This document shows positions 1-12,715 of a stretch of 64,000 nt of DNA, piece by piece. The stretch is taken from the NCBI GenBank assembly GCA_038501195.1, contig JBBPUQ010000003.1, positions 5,238,501 to 5,302,500 of the forward strand. Direction: 5' to 3'. The DNA comes from Nemania diffusa (Eukaryota > Ascomycota > Sordariomycetes > Xylariales > Xylariaceae). Below the pieces are notes generated by a model. That model was not told the origin of the DNA. It searched no databases and saw only the letters and a list, made by a program, of their open reading frames with translations. Each line of letters opens with the position of its first letter. Within the stretch, counting starts at the first letter, position 1. The position numbers and the translations under genes were made by a program.

Positions 1-176
1 TAGCCCTAGGTGAAATCCATACCCGCTGCTCCTGCTCTCTGACTGTCATCTTTGTGTGTCTTTGCTGTGGCGTACCCATTTGCCCTATCGTTACGTCGTC
101 GCACCCTACCTTGCCGCCATTCGGAGCTGCGACTTACCTGATCTCGGGGGGAACAACACCGTTGGGGGCCACGAGA

Positions 177-250
177 AAGAGAAGAGAGATATTGAGAGCG
201 AGAGCGAGTGAGAGGCAGAGAGAGAAAGATAGAGAGAGAGAGAGATAGGA
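177..250 (+). repeat. GA-rich low-complexity leader
   Basis: A purine-rich run of GAGA/GAGAGC units lies directly upstream of the Ste50 start codon, probably in its 5' untranslated leader. It generates spurious open frames on both strands. Confidence 0.8.
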
Positions 251-366
251 CAGTGACCAGTCCGAGACGACGCAGGGGATCTAGAGCAGAACAGACCCGA
301 AGAAAACAAGAGTGTGAGACTGCGTGCGTGCGTGCGTGCGTGCGCCGGATTGACCCATCGGCGAAT

Positions 367-2019
367 ATGAACTTCGACTCAGGCACGGCATACGCCGAAT
401 CCGACGCCGACGACGAGTACGAGCGAAGCCTGCACACGAGCTCTCCTGTCCTGGCTACCGATTCCGAGATCTCCCCAACCGATTCCGATGGCCTCTCCTC
501 CACCGAGCACACCCCGACCACATACGGCCATCGAAGGAGCGCCGATCGCCTACCCGAGACCATCATCTCGGAGTGGACCGCCGACGAGTGCGCCGATTTC
601 ATTGCCACCATTGGTCTCCAGCAATATTCCGATGGCTTTATCGGTGCGTGTTTCTCTTCCCCCTCTCTCCCCTCTCTGTCTTTCTCCCTCTATCTTTCTC
701 TCTTTTCCGCTTCTTCCTCTTCGTCTAGTCTAACTTTGTGCTGCTGTGTGTCTGTATAGAGAACGAGATCGTTGGCGAGGCTCTTGTGGCCCTGCTCCAC
801 GATGATCTCAAGGCTATGGGCGTCACTAGCGTTGGACATCGCTTGACCATCCTCAAGAGCGTCTACGATGTCAAGAAAGCCCAGGATATCCCCATTGAGA
901 GCGATCATTACGTTCCTCTGTGTATGTGCTCCCTCACCTTTCCGCCTCCCTTAACTAGAATCCCCGAGTTAACGAGCTCGTGCTCATTGGAACACAGCCG
1001 CCGACGCCGAAGCCCAGTACGCCACCGCTACCCTGAAGGATATCAAGCAGCTCGTCGAGCAGCTACGACTGCGGGACGAGAGGATAAGCTTGGCCGAACG
1101 GGAGCTACGCCAATTAAGTGAGGACTTCCGCCGACTGCGCGAGGACATGCTGCCCGCTGTACGCCTAGCCAAGAATGCCCAGCAACCGCTGCCCAACTTT
1201 GCCGCCAACAACCAAAACTACGGTGGCTACGAGACATCGACGATATCACCCCCGGCGCCTACTTCGGCTTCGACTCAGTCCTCGAGCGGCGTCAAGCGCT
1301 CGTATTCTACAAAGAAGCTCGTCCTCGGCACCAACACCGTGAGCAGCTCCCCAAGCCACCTACAGACTACCCATGAGCGCCCCTCGGTAGAGCAGACGCT
1401 AGACCCAGCCAGCGCTGCCGAGCGGGCCGTTCTCTCGTCCTCTCATCTCGCTGCTACCACCGCCATGAACGGCTCCAGCCAGGCCACCTCGCCGAGCTAC
1501 TCACCCAATATACCGTCCCCCACATCACCTCCCACACTGAGCGGTGCCACTCTCGGGTCTCGCTCGTATAATCAGCCTACGCCGTCAAGCCGTGCCACGT
1601 TCCCTGAGAACGACCACGGCTATAACACCAAACAGCCCGTGGCCCCGCGGCGCATGCAGACACCTGTACCGGAGACGCCCGGGTCTGGTTCGTCGGTCGA
1701 GATTTTCAAGTCATTCCGCGTAAGCATGGATGACCCTTGCTACAAAGTTCTACCAGCGGCTCTTAAGAAATATCAAATCAACGCGCCGTGGGACCAGTAC
1801 GCACTCTACATTGTGTACGGCGACCAAGAGCGCTGTCTCGGCCTAGACGAGAAGCCACTCATCCTGTTCAAGCAGTTGGATAAGGAGGGAAAGAAACCCA
1901 TGTTTATGCTTCGGAAGACCAATACAGCGCAAGCGGACGCCGAAACGCCAGGGAGTGCTGGCTTAGGTTCCGGGATAGGCAGAGGCATCAATTACGACCC
2001 GCCGGGAGGCATCATATAA
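367..2019 (+). CDS. STE50: Ste50-like MAPK-cascade adaptor (SAM + RA domains)
   Basis: Three exons (367-643, 760-921, 998-2019) give 486 residues. An N-terminal SAM domain lies at about residues 67-131 (begins SEWTADECADFI, ends near LKSVYDVKK), followed by a short coiled-coil-like segment rich in L, R and E. A long Ser/Pro/Thr linker follows, then a Ras-association domain at about 380-455 (begins EIFKSFRVSMDD, ends MFMLRKTN). SAM-linker-RA is the architecture of fungal Ste50, which joins the MAPKKK Ste11 (through SAM) to Cdc42/Ras-type GTPases and membrane anchors (through RA) in the mating, filamentation/pathogenicity and osmotic-stress cascades. The start is the first ATG in frame with the SAM domain. 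Both introns restore frame exactly (GTGCGT...TATAG and GTATGT...ACAG). The 5' leader is rich in GA repeats. Identity is known from the family; the exon structure is inferred. Confidence 0.93.
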
Positions 2020-2044
2020 TGCGTAGATGGAAGAGAAAAAGAAA

Positions 2045-2087
<43 letters not shown>

Positions 2088-3406
2088 GCGAGAGAGAGAG
2101 AGAAAGAGAGAGAGAGAAAGGGAGGCTATCGATGATAGAGAAAGAGAGAGTAGCAGGAGACGATGTCTAGCCCCTTCGCTCCCTCGTGGATTTGTTTTGA
2201 AGTTTCAGCTGCTCGAGCGGGTGTATTGTCGACGGCGGAAAGGACATCGTTTCGGATGGCGTTGTGATGATTGCATAGCGTGCGAGCAAAACTGTAAAGC
2301 AGTTACCTGGTGGGTATCACGCGTATCTATTGTTGGTCTCATTCTCCTACATAATTGCCTAGGTATCTATTTTGTCTTTCTGGATTGGCCGGGTATGGGT
2401 AGACCTCAAGCCAGATCTGACAGCACATGTTTTGCTCATACACCTGAAGAATAACAAGTTGAATTCAACATACCTAATCATTTTTGTGTGCTCGAAATTT
2501 CATCACCTTGAGGAGCTATTGTATCTCTGTTCTATATACTTCACTTCATGTTTATTGCTCCTAATGTCTCTGTAGACTTGAGTATGCCTACTTAAGCTAC
2601 AACAAGTCATACATGGTAATACAAGACTAAGTGAATGCCTATACATACACAAGGTACATTAGGTAGGTAAACTGGCAAGTGAGCACATGTAGGATAGGCT
2701 CTTTACTTACGTACCCTTATGTTTTGTGCTCACCTTTAACTACATGTAGGTCTCTATCTATGTACCATTAAGATATTGTAGGTACCTATATAACCTTACC
2801 TAGTGACTTAGCCCTACCCAGGTAGTTTCTATATACCAATCTACCTAGGTAGGTAGGTCAAGCATTCAACATAGCAGTTAATTTACATAAACTACACGTT
2901 ATGTGTATTTATTTTATTTTCAACTCCAACGCCACCATCACCACTACCGCCACTCTCAGGAATACTAGCATAAACAGATTTGAAGTTTTAACGCTAACTG
3001 GTTTGGATTTCACACGTCAAACTTTACGTACTGTGTACCTACTCACTCACACTCATAAAACATCCGAGGATCGTGGCTCCACCGAGCCAATCAATCGAGA
3101 TTAGGTTAGTGCAGAATGCCAGCCCGACAAGCCTCTGGCCCCTGCGCCCCCACGGTCAGTGTGGCTCAGCAGACGTCTCAGACACTAGAACGAGACGAGG
3201 ATGGCCCTGTTGCCGCAACCGTTCATGAGCACGGGCACAAACACGGGCACCAGCACCAACACCAGTCCCAGCGCGAGCACGAGCACGAGCACGAAAAAGC
3301 GAGATCTAATTCTACCGATCGAACTCTGCTCTCCGGTCTCTCATTTGATCAATCTCTTCCTTCTCCAACTCCCGCCAGGCGTACAAGTTCCCGAATTCGT
3401 TCCACG
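2020..3406. other. Intergenic: Ste50 3' region and Taf14 promoter
   Basis: No gene seen. It opens with an (ACAG)n microsatellite (about 2046-2088) running into a GA-rich tract to about 2145, in the 3' flank of the Ste50 gene. Between about 2650 and 2860 there are scattered CCTAGGTAGGTA-type repeats, common low-complexity sequence in ascomycete intergenic DNA. The last 300 bases are the Taf14 leader, including a CAC/GAGCAC-repeat stretch that looks like a His-rich open frame but is not supported as coding. Confidence 0.7.
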
Positions 3407-4612
3407 ATGCAGATCGAGGTAGGTCGTCCCGTTTGATCCCATTGTTGATGGCGGTTCTACTACGCCATGTCGCGCGCGCGTTATGCGCTGCCATGACTTC
3501 ACGGGATATCGAATTCCATTGGCATATTATATATCATGGGTTATCCATGGGCCGGCGCGCCATGTACCATGCCGTCGCGATACGTTGTAGAAATGCTCTC
3601 TCCCTCTATACAATCATATCGCATAGATGCGCTGGGACTCGCTAATTATGTGGCAATTCAGCGCAAAGTTCGGCTCGTGACCGAGCAAAGAAATATGTAT
3701 GCTGCCAACTCCTGCCTTCTAGTCTACCGTGTTCTAGACCCTACGATCTCGATGCTGATATTAGACGCGCCACTCTTACAGTCCCAAGGACTCTCCTATG
3801 CCAGATTTCCCAATGAAGGCATGGAATGTCAAACTTTTTCTCCTCGACCAAGATGGGAACAAGCATCCCGCGACTTGCTTCAACAAGGTTGTTTACAACC
3901 TCCACCCATCTTTCGACAATCCCCAGCAGAGTGAGTCCACCCACAGTATTCCATATCGCCACTACTGCGAAATCCCCCTGACTCCTGCGATGCTAACCCT
4001 ATCGCCCGCCGTCAGCCTTCCACGAGGCTCCCTTCACTTGCTCTAATGAGGGTTGGGGCGAATTCGAGATGTCAATCGACATGTATACCACCGAGAAGGC
4101 CAAGATTACTATCTTCCATGACCTCAACTTCCAATCGTCCGAATATAAGAATGATCAAACCGTTGTCTTCAAGAACCCCTCACAAGCGCTGGTCCAAGCC
4201 CTCCGTGAGACGGGGCCTGTCGGCAACGACGAGGACGTCAAGGCGAACAAGGCTCGCAAGACTGCCGACAGTAAGAAGCGGAAGTTTGCCTTTGACTACG
4301 AGAAGATTGGCGATGCCTTGATCAAGCTTGGCGAGGATGATCTGCTGCACGTCATTCAGATGATCCATGACAACAAAAGCGATGATACCGTCACTAATAA
4401 CGACGTTGAACGTGGGGAGTTCTCTGTCGATCTCTTTACCATGCCCGAGCCGCTAACCAAGATGATCTGGGATTTCCTCGTAAGTTCTCCATAGTCATGT
4501 TCCGCTCTTCCTCGGACCTCACCTTTAATCACATCCATAGACCTCTTATTAACGCTTTTTGGTCCACTAATCATTTTCACTATAGTTGGAGCAGAAGATG
4601 GTGACACCGTAG
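3407..4612 (+). CDS. TAF14: Taf14-like YEATS/ET-domain protein (TFIID/TFIIF/chromatin-remodeller subunit)
   Basis: Five exons (3407-3418, 3662-3696, 3782-3930, 4016-4479, 4586-4612) encode 228 residues; yeast Taf14 has 244. Residues 1 to about 125 form a YEATS domain: RKVRLVTEQ, then FPMKAWNVKLFLLD, YNLHPSF, and the hallmark GWGEFEM. A charged linker with a KKRK signal leads to a C-terminal ET domain (about 155-228) with KLGEDDLLHVIQMI and GEFSVDLFTMPEP. The family binds acylated histone H3 tails and is shared by TFIID, TFIIF, INO80, SWI/SNF and NuA3 in the nucleus. Exon 1 (12 bases, 4 codons) and exon 2 (35 bases) were found by frame and by matching the expected N-terminus. Every junction keeps frame, the last exon adds 8 residues, and the start could be missed by automatic callers. 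Confidence 0.92.
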
Positions 4613-6388
4613 AAGAAGGAAATTGGCTTAGCGGCGGCCGGCCTCTCTTCGGCGGAGAGAAGACGGACAGGACGAGGTCTTCTTGTTCTTTTTTTCCTAT
4701 GAAGACAGCATTGCATTGGCGTTTTTTTTCTCTGGGGCGGCTACAGAGACAGAGTACGGGCATTATTGGCAGGAGGCTCTGGTAACTTTTGGCGTATGGT
4801 TTGCGTTTTCCCACGCTCGACCCACCGTAGTAGATACCGCTAGAGGTGGCGAGTGTCATGCCAGCATCGAGGAGGATCCGAGCGGTGCTGGAATGTAGGA
4901 CCACATTGACTTGTGCTAGCGCCAAGGACGAGCAAGGGGCTCTCGTAACAGCACATGTCATTTTTTCGCCCTAGGTGAGATGTGTGGATTCGGAGGAAGG
5001 TTGATGGGCGCGGGAGCATGGTGCAAAGGACTCTCGGTTTCCATGGTTATCATACTTGCCCACGGGCGTGCTGTGAGGACACCGCGGACAGCTTGAACCG
5101 CCTACTTGCTTAGCAGGTATGGGCACAGCACTTTTCTAGTCATATAAGGGGAGCAACTCCCAACCAGACAAGTTGTGGGGGACACGGTTTACTACAAGGA
5201 GCAGCCGGGTGTAAAAAGGCATTTGAGTTGACAGGGCTGTTGAATGAAGGGCACTCTGATTACCAACTAATTATACAATAGACTGCGACATAGTCGAGTA
5301 GTAAACCACGTAGGTAATATCATAACGAAACAGATGGTGGACACATGATCTACCTCCCTCCCTGAGTCCTACGATATATGGTTTAAGTGCTTACCACATT
5401 ATCAGTCTTTTTGTATGTGTAGGTCAATGCACTATAATGATGTAAGTAGGTATCTGCATTAGGTACAGAGTACCTATAATAGGCATATAAGTATATCGAT
5501 CCATATCCCTTTTGAGCATCCTGTGACCACGAAAATCCGACGTTGATTACATAAGCTGTAGAACAACTTACGTGTCAGGTGGTACACATCTTGATCTTTC
5601 TTACGGTGAAGCATATGTAAATTATCAGATCCCCAACTACCTACATACACAGTAGACGAGACACCTGAACCTATTTCGCTCACCTTTGAAGGGCCCTTAA
5701 CCCCACTCGCTCGCTGGCCCAGCCTGTCTAACCCATATTTCTCATACTGCACCTGTCTATTTTACTCAATCCTCGATCCGCGGTTTTCAATCTTCAATCT
5801 CATGTACTTGCGAAAATCACTGTTGGAGCTGCGTTGTTTTCCCGTCTAATCTGAGTTGGAAACGATAGCCAATTACGGGATAGGAGGGTTGAAAGATAAG
5901 AAGATCTGGTTCTGATTGATTGATTGATTGACTGATTGATTGATTGATTTGATTGATGGATGATGAAGGAACGTGGGTTTTTCCCCGCGACAATCCAGCT
6001 TTCCCCGCGTCTAGCTAGACCAGATAGTGGTAGGTAAGAAGTACCTAAGAGGTATCTTTCCAGTCTAGCGATTTCCAAATCGGCGCCAAATCAGAAGCAG
6101 TTCGTCTGTTTGTTCGTTCGCTCCTGCCTCCTCGGTTGTTCCGGGTTGTTTCCACCCCCACTTGGCAAAGGCGACCGACCGGCGGGCTACCGAATATAAA
6201 CCTAGACCATACGCACGCTCCTCCCGCCTCCTCCACCCCCCTCGATCCTCGTAAAGCCCTCAAAACCCGCCTTAAGCCGAGAGCTGCGCTGCCGCTCGCG
6301 CGCCCGCCCGCCTGCCGCCAGTCAATCAGTCAGTCAGTTCCGAGTGGTAGAGCAAGCAAAGGCCAACCGGCTAGATCTAGATATCTCC
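4613..6388. other. Intergenic and long 5' leader of the Zn2Cys6 regulator
   Basis: No convincing gene. A (TGAT)n microsatellite lies at about 5913-5958. From about 6080 the sequence becomes pyrimidine-rich and probably contains the promoter and 5' leader of the downstream regulator. An open frame covers 6136-6723 but is in the wrong frame for the regulator and has no recognisable content. Confidence 0.6.
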
Positions 6389-9300
6389 ATGATGAAGACC
6401 GAGCCGGGACGAGTTATGTCGCAGCAGGGCCCCTTCGCTTCTTCCTCCTCGTCTCCCACCTCGACCCATCACCAACAGCACCAACAACACCAACATCATC
6501 ATCATCCTCCTCACCACCATCAAACAACATCGACGACGACCATCTCCGCATCCACAGCGAACAACAACAACAACATAAACATAAACAGCCCCCCTGCCTC
6601 CTCTCGTCGTCTACCCTCTCCTTCTGGTACTACTGTCGGTGCTGGTGCTGGTGCTGGCGCTGGTGCTGGTGGTGCTCCTCTCCATCCAGGCAGTACGAGC
6701 CAGGACAACGCCAACAACGATAATCACAACACCAATCACCACAACAATGGCGATAATGGCAACCACACGAGGAGTCACAGTTCCGGCGCCGCCCAGCCTC
6801 AACACAAGCGTGTCTACCAGGCATGCATCCCCTGCCGACGTCGCAAGGTCCGCTGCGATCTGGGCAGCGTCGACAATCCCCACGATCCCCCTTGCATGCG
6901 CTGCCGGCGCGAGAGCAAAGAATGCTTCTTCAGCGCCACGCGCCGCAAGCGCAAAAACGACGACGACGCCGAGGAGTACCAGGACGAGTACATCATCCGC
7001 AATGGCCGCAAGCGCCACTACCTCGAGGATACGCCTCCCGTCGTCGCCGAGGACGAGAGGAAGCCCTTCAATCCCGCGCCCCTGACCCCTGGCGGTTCTA
7101 CTGGTAGGAATCAGCCCCTAGCGCGCACCCACGGCCTCCACGACCCTCACGTTGCTTCTGCTACTGCCGCTGACGGCCAGCGCCGCTCCAGCTATGCCGA
7201 GTCCACCGAAGACTCGAATGCCCAGCTGGAGAACCTCGAGGCCCAGAATGTCATGCGGAAGGGCGTATATGGACCCCACGATGCCCTTGATCTCCTATAC
7301 AAGGCCGCGACCGACAGGTACATCTCCCGCTTCTTCTCCTGTCTCTTCTCTTCCCCTCTCCCTAGTCTAGACGTCCGCTCGCTCATCGTCCCAACAGTCC
7401 ACACTCTATGCAGATTCGTCAAGAAACCACACCTTCTGCAAGCATGACGCCGGCCACCCTCCAGCCTTCTCTAACCTCGGCCGCCGGCCGCAAAACTCCA
7501 CGTACCCAGACTTCCGTTCTGGGCAGTCGGCCTCCCATACGGCCTATCAATAAATCTGCCGATCCTATTGACCCGCGCCTACTGCCCTGTGATGCCCTCG
7601 ACGAGAACGCCGAGGTCGAAGCCCGTCTCAATGTCGAGCACGAGCCTGGCTACCGGGAAGCCCTCCAGGCCTGGGCTAGGTTTAGGTTTGTGCGAGCCGG
7701 CTGGTTCACCAAGGAGGAGGCTATCAAGTATATCGTATAGTAAGCCCACGCATCTATGCCGACCTGATCTCTCTCTCTTATCGTAAAACGCGCTGCTAAT
7801 CCCCCCTACCATCGCCAGCTATTATGAGTACCTATCGCCTATGACACCCGTCTCCCCACCGACCTTCCGCAGCCCTGCATCTCACACCACTCTCCTGACC
7901 GAGGAGCCTATTCTCGCAGTTACCTTACTCACCATTGCGTCGAGATACCACAGCATCCGCACGACGGGAGGCCATTGTCGGTCCCACGCCATTCATGAGG
8001 AGCTATGGAGATATCTCCGCAGGATGGTCGAGAGGTGTCTTTGGGGCCAGGAGGCCTTCGGCGGAGGCTTCTGCGGATCCGGCGCCGATGAGTCGCAGAC
8101 TTCAAGCACCGCTCCGTGGCGGGGCTTACGTAAGGGCAGTCTGCGCACCCTGGGCACAATCGAGTCTCTCATGATTCTCACCGAATGGCATCCTCGGGCT
8201 CTTCACTTCCCGCCCGAGGAGGCTATTGACGAGCTCATGCTCCCGTCTCGTGAAGTTCGCATTCTAGACTCCATGGATGACGACGTGGTGGCGCGCCCCG
8301 GCGGCAATGTGGGCGGCCAGCGGATCGAGAGCTGGCTGGAACCCGCGTGGAGGAGTGATCGCATGTGCTGGATGCTGCTCAGCAATGCTCTGGGCCTAGC
8401 CTATGAACTCGGTGTCTTCGATGACATCGATGAGCTCCTAGCCGCCAACGCCATCACGCGACCCGAGTATGAGGACGAGGCGTACCGCCTCCGTGCCATG
8501 CGTATCAAGCGTTTGCTTTTAATCTACCTAACGCAGCTAGCCGGTCGTCTCGGTTGGACCAACATGGTCCCAGAGAGCATCAGGAAGACAGACCCCGTCT
8601 TCTCCAACCGGCGTCCGACTACGAACGAAGGGACGACGCCCGGCACGAACCCATCCGTACTCTCGAATACCTTCAGTTACGTTCCTGACGTTGAGCTCGA
8701 TGACCAGATCATTCAGTGCTGGGTTGGCGTTAGTAATGCCATGCACCTGGGCAACGAGAGGCTCTTCCGATCCAGGAAACACACTACTGAAATAATACAG
8801 AGCGGTAGCTACATGAGGCTCCTCAAAGACTTCCAACCTATTCTGAAGGAATGGTGGCAAGAGTTCGAGCGTTTCCGCCTACCCGAGTTTATCCGTCACA
8901 TCCTAACGATCGAATATGAATACGTGCGGATATATGTCAACTCACTCGCGCTACAGGCCGTCGTAGAGCGATGCACAACCAATGCCACAGGCGCATCCTC
9001 AAGCAACGACGGTTTGCACGGGGCACGTGGGGCGAACGGAAATGCCGAGCTCTCACCACAGACGCAGAATTATCTAGGCAACCTACCACTCGGCCACCTG
9101 GGTCGTTTCGGCGCAGAGGATCAGGAATGTGTTAAAGAGGTTGTCTCGGGATGTAGAAACCTTCTCCGGACCGTGGTAGATGGATTGTTCAAAGGCGGCT
9201 ATCTCAAACACGCGCCCGTACGTACGTACTTCCGGATCATCAGCGGAGCCATGTTTCTACTCAAGACCTTTGCGCTGGGCGCACCCAAGTCGGATGTCGA

Positions 9301-10088
9301 AACGAGCATCAGTCTGCTGGATCGGACCGTGCATGCACTGCGAACCTGTGTTGTAGACGACGTTCACCTCGGTACACGGTTCGGAGATTTGCTCGAGTCG
9401 CTTACAACACGACTTCGAGACCGGTTTAAATTTGCGCCGACCACCGTCGAGGGAAAAAACCCTCCGCCCAACGGAGACCCTAGCAAGGCTGGTGGCCTCA
9501 ACGGCCACAGCGTGCTTGTGGGTCTAGACAATGGGTTTTCAAGTCATTCGGTCAAATTCAGAGATGGACTCACAGTACCCGGTATGTCATGCCCAGTGCA
9601 CCCCTTTACGCTCCTCGTACTCCATTGTTCATATGCCAGTGATCCCACCAAAAATGTTACCCCCTCGCAAGCCTCCTGCTCATAGTCCCCCTCTCTCGCA
9701 TCTTGTATCATTAGGCTGTACTAATAGGGACTGCATAGAGCGTACATCTACTCCTTCGGGCAACATCTCGGCTACACCGTTTGACATGTCGTCTAGCAGT
9801 TTTCCTTTCCCCGTAGGCTCTGCCGCTATGTTCGGTGCGGTGGACCAGAGTTCGGCCAGCGGCGTGTTAAACTCCACCGGTCTTAACGATCATATTTTCG
9901 AACCAGGCACCGAGTGGACTGACGAGATGTGGTATCTTCCTCCTGGGGCAGGCCTGTTCCAGAACGTCGGAGAAAATTCCAACGTGACCATGACAGATCA
10001 AGGCGTCAACGTCGGAGGCGTCGACCTGCTTGAGTTCATGGCGATGGACCCACCAAATTTTGGCAATCTTGACCCGACAGGATACTAG
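6389..10088 (+). CDS. Large Zn2Cys6 transcription factor, Aro80-like by overall look
   Basis: Four exons (6389-7317, about 7398-7739, 7819-9581, 9640-10088) give about 1160 residues. The first 140 residues are low-complexity Ser/His/Gln/Asn. A zinc cluster follows at about 145-175 with spacing C-X2-C-X6-C-X12-C-X2-C-X6-C ([12 protein letters not shown] ... [13 protein letters not shown]), then a basic tail. The middle contains the fungal-specific regulatory domain ([21 protein letters not shown], the [16 protein letters not shown] region). The C-terminus is acidic and Pro-rich and could be an activation domain. The long zinc-cluster loop with an Asn-Pro-His segment and the overall plan recall the Aro80 family, which controls aromatic amino-acid catabolism; that assignment is from memory and tentative. 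Exon 2 could instead start at 7371, which also keeps frame. The open frame extends upstream of 6389 without an ATG, so this ATG was chosen. Confidence 0.85.
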
Positions 10089-11395
10089 AACTAAGGGTGC
10101 TAGATTAGGTTCGGTGCGGGGGTTCACATGAACAGTATAGGTATTTTGTCTTTCGCTTCTTCCACCCCAAGGGGTTACGGATATTGAGATCGAAGCGCAT
10201 TAGGTGAGGGGTGAAAAGTTAGTAATAACGGCCTCCTATTTTATGCGGGGGCAAGGGAGGAAGGTTCCCGGATTCAGATGTTATGGCTGGATGGCTACGG
10301 CGTTCGAACGGTCTATTCAATGTGGGCATAGAAGCGTGTTGTTGTTGTTAGTCGCATGGCGATCCGCTGCTTAGCGAGTATGATGATCCTGGTATAAGAA
10401 TCCACATGAACGATACGAGTACGAGGTACCATGAAATACAATTTAAGAAGCGTTTTGTACAAGCATTATGTTTATATAATCCGAGTAGGCTTAAGTACGC
10501 CCAGTATCTAGGCTCAGGTGATTTTGGTTTGGATGAGAGGCGGTTAGTTCTACATCCTAGATTCTTGTGCTTTTGAATACCGCAATCTTCGTATCAGCAA
10601 CTTCAGCCCGGAGGCAATGGTTTTAGTGATGACGCGGCTCCTGAGCAGCTGTCAAGTGAATAAGGTGAAACCTTAGATAACATGGATATATAAATACGTA
10701 TATGCTTGACATTTATATATAAGTAGAATTTTAAGTAATATAAATCTGATTAAGCATGTAAATTTGCTTAAATCTTCAACACTCTAGTTATTATAATATA
10801 ACTAGCACTTGCCTCCCAAGACAAGGTGCTTGTTCCTCACAAGATATGCATGACCCCCAATCGTAGCTCGCAAGTTTGCTGTTTGAGGATTTTAGGCAGT
10901 GCAGCGCGATGTGCTTCCGCCTTCTCTTTGATGCGAGCCGACTAGATGATGATGGACGGCCAACTGGGGCATGATATCACCTTAATGAGTATGTCAAACT
11001 GCTCATCTACTACCTGCCCAGCCCTTTGCTTATCGCTCTAATAAGACGTGAAGGGTTGCACGTGCCTACATAGGAGGGCTAAGCAGGTGAAAGGGACCAT
11101 CGAATGCGGTGTATTGACCCAATCCAAAGGGAAGTAGAAAGGTCTTTTAAACCCCCTTCTGGATTTGGTTGTCGATCAACTTCTGTATCGCCGACATCGA
11201 TCCGCGATCCGCAGACTTGCTTTAGCTAAACCAACAGACACTACATAGATAGGAGCCCAGATACCAACCTGTGGCGCTTTACTGTTGTGCTCCCTAGTCT
11301 AGCCTGTGTCAATTAGACCTAATTGTCATGCCTATCGTGATGCTGGTAGAAAGCGATCCGGAGAAGATGAGTTGAAAAGGTTGGGTCAAATTGTT
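10089..11395. other. Intergenic
   Basis: Nothing gene-like seen. The stretch around 10660-10810 is A/T-rich; the rest is ordinary composition. It separates the conserved left block from the accessory block. Confidence 0.6.
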
Positions 11396-12315
11396 TCATG
11401 GGCCATATTTCTTCCGAGGCATCGCCGCAATTCGAGCGCTTCGCCTTGGGAGGACACCATCGTTGACGGTACGAGCTGCGGCCCTACTTTGCGCCTTCGT
11501 TATGTCGATAGGTCGCCCAGCCACGGCTGCTTTGGCTACCCGGGGAAGGCGTCTAGTGGCCATTTTTCGCGCGCGCGGATTCTCGTCACTGTGGTCTTGG
11601 GGAGGTCGTTTCCGCTTGCCAGGTCTTTTGGGGGGCTTGGCTGGGATTGCGATTTGTTTGGGGTGTGACGCGGTTATTATGGGCAAATGGTCGACTCGGT
11701 TGCTTAGCAGGGCTACAGAACGTAGCGAAGAGCTTAGCGAAGAGCTACCTCGCGAAGATATGCCTGACGAAGAGCGAACTGACATGGAGCAAACTGACAT
11801 GGAGCGAGGGGCTGGCTCTACCGCTTCTGCTACCGCTATCACTATTACCGCGGATCAGCTGCTATACCTATTGAGCGAGTGCTCGACCCGCGGCCTGCTC
11901 AAGATGTTCTGATTCACTTACGTCCCGGGGATTCCACGGCAGGAAGCCATGCTTCAATCGCCTTTCTGTTTCGTTCCTGGGGCGTATCCCTCTGGGGTAT
12001 TTTTTCAATTCTGTTAAACTCTCTTTCGTAAAACCTATCTTTGGCCTCCCAATAGGCTAGATTGTCTATATCTCGTATTTGGCGTTCCTTGTCGCGAAAT
12101 TCAACTTCATAATCTCCACATACGCGCAGCTCGTCGTCTTGTACTATGCGGCGCGCCTCGGGCCCAAGGTAACGGAAGCTGCGCATCCAGGCGCAGACAG
12201 ATTCCTTACACTCTTGCAGCTTCTTTGCAGGGGGAAGCTCAGACGAAGCCGACGAAGCGTAGTAAACGACGTACTCGTTATTGAGTGGTTCGAGATGTTG
12301 TTCCGTGAGATCCAT
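11396..12315 (-). CDS. Unrecognised basic hypothetical protein
   Basis: Two exons on the minus strand (12315-11922, 11841-11396) give 279 residues if the intron GTAAGT...TAATAG (11842-11921) is used; the frame is open through the junction (phase 1 to 2). The N-terminal half is highly charged (VEFRDKERQIRDIDNLAYWEAK) and probably helical. The C-terminal half is Ser/Arg-rich and ends in basic clusters (KPPKRPGKRKR, RRSARIAAMPRKKYG) that look like nuclear or nucleolar signals. I do not recognise a family. The DNA under exon 2 has a repetitive GAAGAGCTTAGC-like patch. It could be a lineage-specific gene or a relic. Confidence 0.45.
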
Positions 12316-12715
12316 GGCGCTTGGAAGAAGCGTGCATCAGAAGACACCAAAGTAAAGTACTTTGCATGTGGTAAAACGTGGTAAGTAAGGAATACGGGAT
12401 AAGGGATGGATGGATGCTCTTTATCCTTGTGCTACAGGAGACGAGTCTGACAGACCACAAACTACAGGCAGCAGACCGCAGACCGCAGAGTATTACAAAA
12501 ACTTGAACGTGGGAACCAAAATATCATTCATTGGCCACCAGATGCCCATCACCTCCTTAGATCTAAACACGATCAGCATATATCATATACACCCATCTAT
12601 TCTATGATACCTGTTGGCTTGGCTGAGGTCCATAATAACAACAACAACAATAATAATAACCCAGTATGCTGCCTTACGTTCCAACTTCGAAGACGGTTAA
12701 TATGAACTACAGAAA
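12316..12715. other. Intergenic between divergent genes
   Basis: Shared upstream region of the minus-strand hypothetical gene and the plus-strand FHA/kinase gene. It holds a short CAGACCGCAG-like repeat near 12472 and an (AAC/AAT)n microsatellite at about 12632-12660. No other feature seen. Confidence 0.5.

Noticed and set aside
3116..3436. His/Glu-rich open frame on the plus strand (HEHGHKHGHQHQHQ-like)
   Set aside because: It overlaps the Taf14 first exon in another frame, consists largely of simple repeats and has no recognisable domain. It is better explained as the Taf14 leader.
6136..6723. Plus-strand frame overlapping the start of the large Zn2Cys6 gene
   Set aside because: Out of frame with the zinc cluster and made of repeats ([10 protein letters not shown]); a shadow of the Ala/Gly-repeat coding sequence.
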